The translations under genes and the position numbers were made by a program. A model generated the notes under the pieces. It made no database searches. It was not told where the DNA came from and saw only the letters and a program-made list of their open reading frames with translations. Below are positions 10,896-23,600 of a stretch of 64,000 bases of DNA, in pieces. The DNA is taken from positions 10,806,001-10,870,000 of the forward strand of contig CM055613.1 of NCBI GenBank assembly GCA_029379385.1, given 5' to 3'. The DNA comes from Quillaja saponaria. Lineage: Eukaryota; Streptophyta; Magnoliopsida; Fabales; Quillajaceae. Position 1 is the stretch's first letter, and each line of letters begins with the position of its first letter.

Positions 10896-13087
10896 GTTTT
10901 CTCTTCCTTTCTCGGTAGCCAAACATAAATTAAAGGAAAAATGCATTTTCTCTCACATTTTTGAATTTTTTGAATTTTAGTATATATTTATTTTTAATAA
11001 CAATTAATAATTTATTATAATTTTATTTATTTTCAGATATATGTCAGGTGCCGATTTTCTATTCATCTATCATGACACATAGACAAGTCACATAAGATGT
11101 CTTTAGTCACGTTATTCATTATCACTTAAATTGGCAGGAAAAGACAGCATAAATCACACAGCTTTGATTTTCAAAATTATAGGAATGATATTTTGACTCT
11201 TTGAAGTATATGAATGAAAATAAATTATCAGTCAAATTATAAAAACTAAAAATATAATTAAGCCTAATTTAAATGTTGAAAATATAGAGGAAATGTATAG
11301 AGATAATAATAAATGACTTGATTTGTTTATTGGTTCAAAGACCTCTCTAAATGTAATTAAGCCTAATTGTAAATGTATTAGCCTTTTTTCTTTCTTTCTT
11401 TCTTTTTTTTTTTTGATTGAAATGTATTTGTCTTTTGCTTTTATAGCATTGACGGTTTCTAATACAATAATTTAAACTTCGAAAATATAACTGCTTCTAA
11501 AAAATGGTGACAGTTAATTTTAATAAATAACAGTATTTAATAATCTTGATAATCACTTTCAAAACTAAAGGTGAGAGTGGTGAGACTAAGTTATACGCCG
11601 AATACTCGGTATCCTTTATCCAAAGAACTTCATGGGGACAATAGTACTATCGCAAATTCTATATGATTCGGTCAGTTGTGATCCTAGGACAAATTTGAGC
11701 CAATTAATCCTCGTATTGAAACGACAACGTTATCTATTTACCATGGCCCACTACAGCCCATTTTTTGTTTTTATTGGAGCCCAACAATGTGACACATCAG
11801 GTAGTGCATAGTTATGGAGGTGTTATTTTATTTTCTTTTGATTTTTCGTACAATAGCTTCATATTTTGTAACAGAAAATTTGAGTTCTCTTTACATTTTT
11901 ATGCAAGAAACGTAGTCATTTTCTATTTTTCCATTATGTCCGGTGGATTTTTCACATATGGTCATCAATTGTCATTTTTTGTTAAATTAATTTGGACAAA
12001 CTGTAACGATCGAAAATTAATTGATTTGAGTTTGAAATTATAATGACTCAATTATTATTATTTTTTTCTAAAATCAAAGTAAAATAAAATGCAAATTGTA
12101 TAAAGACCTGAAATTGGATTTGCCAACTTTATATAAGATGTCACAGGTCCAATGACCACCATGAAGAATGCTTAGTTGTGGGTGGGCCTCGTAACATAAG
12201 AAATCTTCTTTATGAGTGAATGTGAGGCGTGTAAATGGTTTGGGTTTGTGGAGAAATCATAGAAGACTTGTCATAATATTAGTGAAGAAGATTTGTAATT
12301 TCCACTAAAAGGTTTGTGGTTTCAAGGTAAATCAGATATTGTAATCTCATCATTATCAAATCTGGAGGATACATGCCTCAAAAGGTGATAAAAGCAGCTC
12401 TGATTCTGTGAATTGGTTTGTGGACTGAATTTAGCAAACATTTTTTGCATTGTCTTAGACATTAATTAAAGACTAAAAGTATATTTTTAGTCCTGTTTAA
12501 TTTTAAAAGTTAAAATATAAAAAATATAATTTCAAAAATTTGGTAATGTGTGATCCTCACCATTACATTTTGTATAATTTAAACCGTTACATTCCGTACA
12601 ATTTAACATAATAAAAGATAACAGATTATATGTGACAAACAAATTTACATAAATAATGAGTAAAAAATGACACATATGGCTAAAGTTAAAAAAAAAACAA
12701 AAAACTTGACTTTTGTAAGAAATTATTTAATTCTATTGCACTAGCTACATGTCAATTTATAATTTTTTTTTTTGTGACAGATTAATAAGATACATAAGAT
12801 GATGTTAACTATTTCATATCTTGTTCAGTTAAAATGGATATGATATTATAATAGAAATCATAATAGGTGATTATCGAAATTAGAATTTCAACATTTTGAT
12901 TTTAAAAATATAAAAACAAACAAAATTATATAATTTAATCTTAGTTAAAAAAATTCAAATTTAACTAACTGTGTTTTGTCTTGTCAAAAACAGTTATGAA
13001 ATGATGGGAACTAATTAATTAAGGGCAACAAACATATGCAAATATTCTTTGTGACCTTGATCCGGAGTAGGAAAAAAAAGAGCATCT

Positions 13088-13107
13088 TATATATATATAT
13101 ATATATA
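13088..13107. repeat. TA microsatellite
   Basis: Ten uninterrupted TA dinucleotides in intergenic DNA. Confidence 0.9.
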
Positions 13108-13855
13108 GCAAAATGAGCATAGCATGTGTTTTGAATTCATATTGATCCACTCTCTTTAGCAAAACCATACAAAAAATATATAATACTATAAGTCAACCCT
13201 TTCTAGTAGTGCCTTGCATGACGATCCCTCCCATATTTTTCAGAGTTCCTATGGTAACTAATTAAATCCCATTATTAAAACTTGTTGCCAGACAGTCATG
13301 TGCCGTGCCGTGCCGTTAGAGCCACTCTAATGAGCTCCACTCATATGTACTAAATAATTACATATATCACATATATATAATATTTGTTCACATTAGACAT
13401 ATACATGAATAATCCAAAAATGCCAACAAGTTGTTTGTTTAATAAACAAAGAAACTGAACTAATAATCCTTCGAAATTTCAATCAGTCAAAAATCAATTT
13501 CTGTAGCGACTGCACCATTTTCTTATGGACTGTAGAAGTCCTGTAAAAGAAAATGAACATAGAGAATTTGAATCTCTTTCTTATATATAGCTCTGCATTC
13601 ACACTAATTATTTCCTAAATTAATTTAGACAAAAATTAGAATATCCTAAAAATGTGCATAAAAATAAATAACATGAAATTTTATCATGCGAATATAATTT
13701 TCTTGGTTTATAAACGTATGGAATGATCATATATCACAAAATTCTCAACCAATTAATTAATTTCTCTTCTTTTTTTATGACTGCACAGAAGATTACAAAG
13801 TGAACATGAAGAAGAGTACAAAAAAACAAAATTTATATTTGTGTAAAACTCATGA

Positions 13856-14179
13856 TCAATGATGCAATGGGTTTGGACCATTTGGTACAAGCCGCTTCTC
13901 AACATCATACCGTGGATCAATATCGCTTCCAGCTGGCTCCGGATGCCGGTGGTTGTACTGGTGGTGGTGGCGGCGTTGGTGGCGGCGTTGATGGCGGACA
14001 AATGGAGTGAAATCAAATTTGGTAGCCAAAGCCAAGACTTTTCTGTTGTTCCTCAAATGGGTGGTGGTGGCATTATAATTGTTGGGAATGAAACTGAACC
14101 ACCCATAAAAGAAGAACAAGAATATTAGAGAGAGCCAAAGAATGTGACTAAATAATTGATGGGTTTTGATCATGGTCAT
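13856..14179 (-). CDS. CLE-family signalling peptide precursor (CLE11/12/13-like)
   Basis: Intronless, 107 residues. CLE genes encode secreted precursors cut to 12-13-residue peptides that are sensed by leucine-rich-repeat receptor kinases in meristem, vascular and root development. The N-terminus (about residues 10-31) is a strongly hydrophobic signal or anchor segment. The middle is variable and basic, with clustered Arg and His. The C-terminus ends exactly with the CLE motif RLVPNGPNPLHH (residues 96-107), preceded by DPRYDVEK, a usual lead-in. The ending LHH places it near CLE11, CLE12 and CLE13. Position 5 of the motif is Asn, where those peptides usually have Ser. Methionines at residues 1 and 3 are both possible starts. 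A TATA box and a GA-rich tract lie upstream. Confidence 0.93.
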   Translation of the reverse strand: MTMIKTHQLFSHILWLSLIFLFFFYGWFSFIPNNYNATTTHLRNNRKVLALATKFDFTPFVRHQRRHQRRHHHQYNHRHPEPAGSDIDPRYDVEKRLVPNGPNPLHH

Positions 14180-14368
14180 GATGGGTGAGAGAAGGAAAAG
14201 AAATTAAAAGATTGCATGGGTTTTAGAAGTAGAAGAGGAATTTTGAAGCTTTGACTGCTTGAATATGATGGCTAGCTAGCTAGGATCATTTGCTTAAGAG
14301 AAATTATGTTATAATTGTCACTGTTGCTGAATTTGAAGGTTGACATGGGAGAGTAGTGCTTGCTTCCA

Positions 14369-14375
14369 TATATAA
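14369..14375 (-). promoter_or_regulatory. TATA box of the CLE gene
   Basis: TATATA on the minus strand lies about 190 nt before the CLE ATG. It implies a leader of roughly 160 nt. It is the best core-promoter candidate, though AT-rich DNA makes chance matches easy. Confidence 0.4.
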
Positions 14376-14400
14376 GACTCTGTTTTATTATAATTTGTAC

Positions 14401-14446
14401 AAGTAAGAGAGAGATAGAGAGAGACAGAGTAAGAGAGAGAGAGAGA
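14401..14446. repeat. GA-rich microsatellite in the CLE upstream region
   Basis: Imperfect GA repeats (CT on the CLE sense strand) lie just upstream of the TATA box. Such tracts are common in plant core promoters; a regulatory role is inference. Confidence 0.7.
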
Positions 14447-14763
14447 TGGTTGTAAGGTCCAGTAGATGCGGAGAGGAAGCAGAGTTGGTCAAGCATTCTT
14501 CCTCCAATGAGACTTCCTTTGCGTTTAAGGAACAAAGGGGCCATTTAAATGCAGATTGTCTTTTAGCAACAAAAATAAAATAAAATTACAGATTGTCAAA
14601 TATTTAGTTTTATAGTAATTAACCTTGACTGTACCAATTTTTTTGTTTTTTTGAATTTCTTCACCAACGCTGTTATACAATTAATTTTTCAAATTTTATA
14701 GTGATTAGTATAACATTCTCGATAATTTTCTAATTCAAGTTTCGAACTTGTGATCTTATTTGC

Positions 14764-15136
14764 GTAACTCGCTTATCACAATGTCTAATCTTATTGATTG
14801 TTCTAACTAATTTATACTTTCGGTTCCTTAAAACAAGTCAACAACTCTAAAATTAAAAATTTTACTTTAGCAATTATAGAATGTTATTCTACAAACGGAA
14901 TGTTATTATTTTCCAAACACGCGTTTCGCAGCCGTCCACTATACCAATTTTTTGAGAGTGTAACTCGCTTACCACAATGTCTAATATTATTGATTGTTCT
15001 AACCAATTTATACTTTCGGTTCCTTCAAACAAGTCAATAATTCTAAAATTAAAAATTTTACTTTAGCATTTATAGAATGTTATTTTACAAACGGAATGTT
15101 ATTATTTTCCAAACACGCGTTTCGCGGCCGTCCACT
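14764..15136. repeat. 177-bp duplication, 196-bp period
   Basis: Copies at 14764-14940 and 14960-15136 are equal in length and differ at only a few bases. A 19-bp spacer separates them. Each copy ends in an unusually CpG-rich block containing AAACACGCGTTTCGC and GCCGTCCACT, in contrast to the AT-rich surroundings. Confidence 0.9.
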
Positions 15137-16789
15137 GCATAGTTGGCAGGAATGGAGGTAATTTTCAAAGAAAAGAAAAACGAAACAATGTTGAGAGAGA
15201 AAGTGCTGAGAAATTTGAAAGAATGCATTTTTTTTTCTTTGTTTTCACCGACTTTCCAATTAAAATTTTAATAATATAAACTTGTATTTTCACATATATC
15301 ACAATAGTATTTCTTTTGCCTCAATATAGAGAAAATAATATTTTTCATAAACATTTATACAATTCAAATGATGATTTGAATCAAAAAATAATAATAAAAT
15401 TGGTTTTGACCATGTTGATATGTTATTAATACTTAAAAAGTATTAAATAATTAATTATATATATATAAATATATTATTAATTTAATTATCAATTTATGTA
15501 TAACTCAATTAATTTATTCATCTAATTCGATTAAAGAGATATCATCTCATCAAAACTAAAAAAAAAATTAACATTGACCGCATTGTTAGTTAAATATTAT
15601 TAAGTAATTATACCTATATATTTATTTATATTAATATTACAATATTTTAGAATAGAAACTCACACGGCTATATAGATATTGGAACACTCTAAGTTGCATG
15701 GGAGAAAACAATTTCCTCATTTAGACTCTAATTCCCTCCTTTGCTTGTTTTGAAACAAATAAAACAAAATAAAATTAGGAGATAGTTAATTCCCTCTATA
15801 CTCGCCAGGCTCAAATTTGGACCTATTCATAGAATTGATAAAGTCATAACAAACTCCTTCATGTGCAAAATGCAATTCATTGATCAAAATCTTGTACCTT
15901 GATGTCTTGTTTATGTAAAGGGATTGATGCCAATTCGGATATGTTACATGACTCAATCTAAATATATTATATTTCTATGTTTAAATGATTTGCCGAGCAC
16001 AATAAATTTGGGTCAAATTGTTATATGTTAGAATTCTTGTTAAATTTGAATCGATCTATTAAATAAGATAAAAAAATACAAGAGATATATTATAAGAATG
16101 ATCAAGTTTAAATTAAAGTTTAGCTATTTTGAATTAAATTCTTAATTTATCTATTTTATATTAATACAAGAAATACTTTCTTGGAACAATTGGTCCAAAC
16201 TGAATTTTGCTCTCCCTACTTACTATAATTGAGTAATAGAACTCTAGAAACATACAGGTGATTTTGCCAATGTAAACACATCCACATAACATGAATTCAC
16301 ATAGTTAATGTAAATACCAGCTCACACGCAGCAGTGTACAGTGGCGGCTTTTGCACATTACATTGATTTCTTTAACTAATATATAAAAATTTGACCTCCT
16401 TGAAACAAAGATCCATAATAGTTGGTTACTCTTACACGAGCTCCAAACACAAGTTCAAGTAACACGCATCCTTCTCTTTCTTCACTATTTGATTTTTTTT
16501 TTTTTTGGGGCAAAATGAGAGGCTCTTGTCGGATTATAAGTTTATAACTCATAAGAGATGGATCATGGCTTACTTACCATTTTCTTCATTCATGGTCACA
16601 TTCCTCCAAGTGGTAGTTTGGGATGGTTTTGAGCAAACCCTTTATATATGGAAATGTTTCAAATTGATTGGTAGAGTTATTGGCCATCCCATAGATTTGA
16701 AATTGATGATTCCCAACTTAGACCTTAGAATTCAACTACTCGCCAATTCACTTCTTGTAAGCATACGTCCACCACAAGCGTAAGTTTGG

Positions 16790-16938
16790 CCAATATGAAT
16801 TATGATCACACCAATTAAAATTGATAATGTCAACATTAAACTCCACAATTATTTCTATGTTTATAAAGATACAAGATTTGATGAAAGTCATAAGCTGATA
16901 TGATCAATTTCAATTGGTGTAACCATAATCCGCATTGG
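16790..16938. mobile_element. Hairpin-forming MITE-like sequence
   Basis: Imperfect inverted repeats of about 36 bp (left arm from 16790, right arm ending 16938) enclose about 75 bp. The arms match well over ACACCAATT and AAATTGAT, with about six mismatches. Size and form fit a miniature inverted-repeat element. No clear target duplication was seen, so a chance foldback or small-RNA hairpin cannot be excluded. Confidence 0.5.
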
Positions 16939-17690
16939 TGGTCGGTGACCATTCAAAAAAAAAATTCATAGGTTTTGGGGAACACACTTCGAAAGTTCAA
17001 CAAGATTCAACAGCAGTAATGATGCAGATAGAACTCCGAAAGAACAGTGACAAGCAAAGAAAACCTTCTCTACGACCAACCTGACCCCAGTCCAAACAGT
17101 TCAGTTCATTTTCAAAGATGAATATACATATTCATATATATAACTTAAACTGAAAAGATTATACTGCAAGATTGAGAGGAGAGTCAATCTGTTTAGAGGT
17201 ATACAATCAATTTGAGTGACTAATTGATCCAGCATAAAATGGCAAGCAAGTGAAGTCCCACTGGACACTACTGAACTATGGTTATCTTTTGGCTAATGGA
17301 CAGACAATCAAAAAAATTTTGATGGATTAAGATGGCACTAACTGCTGGTTTTCCCTACACTTTTTAGAGTTTGTCCGCAAAAATAGAAGCTGCCATTTGA
17401 AGTATTATCAGCACCTATTGTTCCATGTTGTTGATGAATAGAAATCAGTCTCTCAGCACCAATTCAAGGCACTGCAAACCAACAAACTGTTCACATTTCA
17501 GGAATCAACAGGAGAACTAAGGACGATCTTTTCCTTTTCCTTCTTTAGTTTGAAGCGATGGTGGTGGAGGGACACTCCGGCATGCCAAATCGCACAAGAG
17601 TACTAAGATGCAACACTGAAAAAGCTGTGCCTCTGATTTATAAAAGCCTCGCAAACCAATGTAGGTTGTTCTATTCAATATGTCAGGACT

Positions 17691-20600
17691 TCATCCTTCC
17701 TCCCAGTCTATGTCATCGTTATCTCCTGAAGCATCAGCTTGAACATTCAAGTCATCAACCTTGTAATTTTCATTTGCATTGCCTGCAATACAACGAAGAC
17801 ACAATGAATTGAAATTGAACCATTATAATGAACAATAAATGAGTCACCGAAGAAACTAAAAAAAAGAAAGTTGTAGTTATCACTATTATATAAAACAAAC
17901 AGAAAGCAAGTTTTTCTTCAATTTTATGCCATTGACAGGTTTGTGGAAAAATCTGTGTCAAATTATCAAATGCAAATGTTACTCTATAATGTGAATCTTG
18001 ACATCTTGCACATTCATATCTACTATATTCTGCGATGTGGAGAGGGGGGACAATCTTTTCTACCAGACAGCAGCTGTAAATACTCATCAAAAGTCGACTA
18101 ACATTGCCCAATGGATGTATAACATGTTTTCAAATACTCTGAGAACATGGGATCAATTAAGTTTTCGGTGGGGGCCCAATGCACAAGTGGTGATTGTGAC
18201 AATTTCTCAATTTGAAGTTTTCAGAAATTCTTGTTGACAAAATAGAATGCTAATTGTGACGCTTAGGATCAATGGAGGAAAAAGATTTATATAGCCGACC
18301 CCAACTAGTTTGGGATTTAAGGCTTAGTTGTGTTCATCCACATTTTTATTTAGTAGATAAGACTAGCTGACATCTTGTTCTAAAGCCACTCCCCACCCCC
18401 CACCCAAAAAAAAAAAAAAAAAAAAACCCAATCTGCCTTTAATTCTTTTAAAACAAAATTTGATTAGAAAAAGATGCCAACAGGTTGCAACCAGTGTAGG
18501 TATAACAAAGAAGCACCCACTGGGCCACAAAGGATAGAGAAATGCAAATGCAAAACCTATCTACAAATCTTAAAACAGATGCTCCTATTGCATACAAAGG
18601 ATTATTTGACACCCATCAAAACTAAGTCATCAGAAAATGCCACTTCAGTACTTCCAAAAAAGTCTTTATCTTATGTCTCCTCCTTTTTTTCTCTATAAAA
18701 AATTGTCTTTATCTTGAAAAGAACATTGTTTTCCTAGGCCAGCTTCTCATCCTCTACAGATTTCTTAAAATTATTACCAAGATGCCAAATAGGTAAAAGA
18801 CCAAACTATAGAAACATTATCCACTGACAACCTTCTGAGTACTCTATCTATACTTCAAAGTATCTCTGAGATTCCTCCCAATTTGATTATCTAAGATGGA
18901 CTAAAGTCTTACCATACTGTCCATCTGTAGTCATGGTTCTCACCCGACACATCTAATAATATAGGAAATATACATTAAAAGAATGATCTCAAGATGCGAA
19001 TCAAGTGAAGGACTAAACTCACAAATATGAGACAAGAAAAATAATCAGAATTAACTAACCCAAAAAAAAGTAAACTGAGCTTCCAGATGGAACTTGAATA
19101 TATAAGCCAGCATAACTGATTAAATAAAAAGGTCATGGCAAAAGCAAATTCAAAATTAAGAGTCTTGAAGTCTTAACACAATTTAATAAATTGATATTTA
19201 CCAGCACCTGGAGCCTCCTCCCAGTCAACATCATTGTCATTACCCCATTTTGTTTTCACACCTACTTGAAGATTGGAAGCAATTGCAGCAGGACCGTCAG
19301 AAACAGGCATAGTTGACATCTCCTGCTGTTTCTTAGCAGTTTCTTCCGGTTCTTGTTGCTTCTCAAGTAGTGCAGCATAATAAGCCTTAACAAACTCATC
19401 CTATAAAATAATGTCGAAAAAAAGTGAGATTCTTTTTATAGAAAAAGAGGTATTATTAAAGAAAGAAAGAAAGAAAGAACAGAGTAAATAGAAGAGGAAA
19501 AGAGAGAAACATTATTTTTTTATTTTTTTGGGGGTGGGGGGTGGGGGTTGAGGAGACTCCTATGACAAAGATCAAAGATCAAAACAAGACAGAAAGTAAT
19601 AGTTCCTCAATAGAAAACGAGCCTGTAGATTCGTCTTATCATCATTTTCAACTGCCGACTTTTTGTCATCTGAATATTCTACTGCTGTAGAGGTCCCATC
19701 CATCTTTGCCTCCTGCTTAACCCCTCCAAGGTGTTCCTTTGTAAGATTCATCCCTTGTTTAATCATCCATGGTGGCAGAACTTTCAGAGATGAACTTTCA
19801 GTTTCAGATTTAATATCCTCTCCTTTGCCTTCAGCCCCAGAAAATGCAACTTCAACCTGCCAACATCAAGCCATAAGTTGATCAGAAATGATCACCTTGA
19901 ATTATGGAAGGGAATGCAAATCAGATTCCCATCTCAGTCCAATGTTTGGATCAAAGAAATATTTAACTATGAATGATACTGTGAATCTTATTCTATCCAA
20001 TTTCAAATTTCCACTAGAAGTATGAAATTGTGAATCTAACACCTCCCCTCTGGTCCAAGTGCTATTAAAATACCAAAGAGGAACAACAAAATTTTAAATT
20101 GCAAAGAATATGAGATTCAATTTTGATTTCATTAAAATACCAAAGAGGAACAACAAAATTTTAAATAAAAAAGAATATGAGATTCAATTTTGATTTCATG
20201 TTTTAGATTCTTAGCTCCCAATTACCCAAAATGACATTCCCACGTACTAGGATTTAGGAAACCATGTATAATAAATAATAATTGACAAGATTGTGCTTTC
20301 TGAGAATGATATTCCAATTCCAATGTCTCATAAAAGTCACCAAAGTAAGGATAAAAAGGCCAAAGGATAATGTTACCTTGGTGTCTCCAAGAAAAGGCAT
20401 CGGTGTTCCACCATATCCCAGACCTTGAGACGATTTGGATGGATCAAGACCGGCAGCACATCCATTGGCTGCACACCCAGCAGCACTTGCTCGAGCCTCC
20501 CATGCTTGAAGACTTCCAAACTCTGGAATAGGCAAGTCTTTTACCCGGTTAAGTTGTTCTACTAAAGGCTTAAGTTGTACCTGTACTCATTTATTTTGTC

Positions 20601-23600
20601 AACTCAGATCAGAACAAAGGCATACAGTATGAAAATGATAAATTATTCGCATATAAATCTGGTTGGAAGCAAGCTCACAAATAAAAGTTGGGACATGAAC
20701 CAGCCAACTCACAGAAAGACGGCATGAAGAGAAAATAAGTACTACAAGCAGGAAAAATGACATGTAGATCACATTGACGGGCAAACAACAACAGCAGAAA
20801 GGTGAGGGCTTGCATCAAGCAAAAAATAATGAAATGAAACCAAGGAAATGATGAAGAACACCTAAGAAACGGCAACATGAATTCCATATATCCACATCTA
20901 ACCTTTTGCAAGTCCATCTTCAGAACATAATCAATCCCAGCAGAAAAGATCTAGATAACTTGCAGTTATATTTCACTACTAAAATAGACCATCCTATCGA
21001 ACCAGTTATCATATCTTTAATACTAATCAACATATATTATAACAGAGACCAAAATTAATACTTGCTTCACATAATTGGTAAGTCCCACACATGCACATAA
21101 TAGTTAAAGAGCCCTAGAAAATTATCAATATTACCAAAAGTCCATGACTAGTCCAAAACCTAGCAACTACTGAGTATGGTCGGCAATTGAATTATCAGAT
21201 TGCGAAGCAAAAAACACAAAAAAGAGATTAAGGTCCGGAAGGAAATAGGAAAAAAGAAAGATTTCAAATAACATCAAGTTACAATTGCAATGGTAGGTGG
21301 GGAACAGTGTTTAGGTCCTGAAACACTGACGGTGAATGCAGAGATGACTCTTATGTTATTAATTGTAGTGAAGCATTTGGATTTTGGAATGAGTGAACAT
21401 GTTTGAGTTTAGTAATTTGGGAATTAGGTTATTTTTTAAGAAATTGTTATAAAATTAGGTTCTTGAGTACATATAATTACTTAGATTAAAAAAGCTAGAA
21501 GTTATTATTATTAGAGTTATGAGGTTGCCATTTTTTAGGAATATTATGCAGTTTCTGCTCACTCTTGCTTATTGAAATATTGAATCATGAGTTATTTTGT
21601 TTTGAGTTGCCAATATTGTTTCCCCTTGTGCGCTCTCTCTCTCTCTCTCTCTCTCTCCCTCTCTCCCTCTCCCCCCCCCCCCCCCCCTCCTTATTATCTC
21701 TCTCCTATGCTGGATCAAACAGTGGGTATGTCTACAATTCCGGTAGCCATCAAAAGTTCTACCAATCAAATAAGAAATAGCTTAAAATGTAAATCAAACA
21801 TATTGCAGATTGATAGTTTAAGAACATAGAGTAGGGGTTCTCAAGTTGAACCAATTTAATGACCATGCTCACTGGATGCAACATTAGCTATATGTCTGAT
21901 GCACATAAGCATGAGAAAGCAAATGAAGAATATGGTAATAATTTAGAACAGGCAGAGAAAGATACATATGTGTTTGTGTGTTGTCTCATCCTAAGAACTA
22001 TACATTCCCGGTTGAATTTTACTTTTATAAAATTCTGTTGATTGGAATATACCCCTGCATAAAACATGATGATGAGAGTCATAATAATACATTGCCATAT
22101 GTATGATTATCTAGGCTAACACTTGAGTGTTAAACCCAGATAATTTAATGCAAGGGACAGCAAATGAAAAATCTGGGAATAATTTGAAAACACTTATAAA
22201 TTAGATCTGACAACCACATATTTCTAAATACAAAGTTCTCTTTCTAAAATGGACTGGATTAGAAAAGACTGCTGCAAAAATGCAAACTCAAGACTCCTTA
22301 TACATCATTGCCTGTGTCATTTATCCAAGCTAATATTTGAACCCAGATAACTTAAATGCCTATAACCAATGCAACAAAAACGGAACAATGACAGCTACAA
22401 GGCCCTCTAACCAGATTCAAATTTTTTGCTCCCAGCTTATTTCACAACGACACATTTTATAAAACACAAATGAATATAAGATGGGATTTCAGCTGAGAAA
22501 TAATTAAATCACCAATAGAAGTTGCTCAGATTTGAAATCAAATAACAGTATGAACCATTGCCAAGGACAAGCAATGCACTGCAGGATTACCACTTTTTCA
22601 TTACATAAAAAGAAACCAAAGAACAAAAACAGATACTAAATTATAGCACACTAACCTCCATCTTCTGAAGCATGTCCTTTAATTTTTCACGACGCCGTCT
22701 TCTCGCATTATCATCTCCATCTCCTCCTTCTTGAGCAGCTAACTTGTCACTTTCTATCTCAAGTATCCCATTACAACTTTCACAATGGAAATCTCCATCT
22801 TCCATAGACACCAACCGCAGTGCATCCAATGCATTATATCTAAACATCTAACATCCTCAATTTTATGGAAGATATATGCATCCAAATGAACATGTACGAC
22901 ATAAATTATAACATATGACTGCAGTGAAAACTGAGACCTTTTTCGACAGTTTAAGCATGTATACTCTTGAACAGTATCCTTGTTCTCCAATTCATCTTTC
23001 AACTTTTTCTTCATACGGTGCAGTCTGTACCTAACCACATCATATATCTGCAACAAATTTTCGCTTTAAGGCTTTCTACAAATGGAGAAGCCAGAATTTG
23101 ATCAACAACTGATTAAATGAATAAACACACAAATAAGCAAAAGAAAAAACCAAAACAAAAGTCATTTTCCATCCTCCATGGAGTGAAACAAAAACATCAG
23201 ACTGTGTTACACTTGAAAATTTAAAAAGGAAAATGAGAGAGAAAATAGAAACCTGCGCATAATCCAGACAACAGTAAGAATGTGTGTGCAGCTTAACCTT
23301 TTCCTCCCCCTCTTTTGTACGACCATCAGCTGTGGCAGCTACTGCAGCACTATATACCTTTGCACCCTTAGCTGTCTGTCACAAGTATCAGACAGCACAT
23401 GGTATAAGAAGAAAATACATGCTATAATATAATTTTGAAACTGATGCATATTCAAAAGGTTAATAAGTACAAAATACCCATAAGATTCACCAGAGTCAAC
23501 AGAATGAAATTAAAAACTGAACCACTCTGACAATCTAGCAATAGCATACACCATTTAAAAAAAAAAAGACGCTTTGATAGTAAAAAAGAAAACCCAGTAG

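Larger units (their letters stand above)
8200..13850. other. AT-rich intergenic region
   Basis: No supportable gene was found between the small protein gene and the CLE gene. Content is low-complexity AT-rich DNA, several long T or A runs, a TA microsatellite and one dispersed repeat pair. Short open frames have no recognisable domain. Confidence 0.65.
14550..17500. other. Intergenic region between CLE and TFIIE genes
   Basis: No gene is supported. The region holds a 177-bp duplication and a 149-bp hairpin, listed separately; the rest is AT-rich. The part near 17.4-17.69 kb is probably the 3' UTR of the TFIIE gene, which ends at 17691. Confidence 0.55.

Noticed and set aside
10705..10926. 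Minus-strand open frame of 73 codons overlapping the dispersed repeat
   Set aside because: No recognised domain, and the related frame at the other repeat copy diverges at once outside the repeat.
13859..14128. Plus-strand open frame opposite the CLE gene
   Set aside because: It is complementary to the CLE precursor; the exact C-terminal CLE motif decides the strand.
16505..16783. Open frame of 92 codons on the plus strand
   Set aside because: No recognisable motif, no promoter or homologous family, and it lies in repeat-bearing intergenic DNA.
21565..21829. Overlapping frames of Ser-Leu and Arg-Glu repeats
   Set aside because: They are translations of the CT and poly-C microsatellite inside a TFIIE intron.
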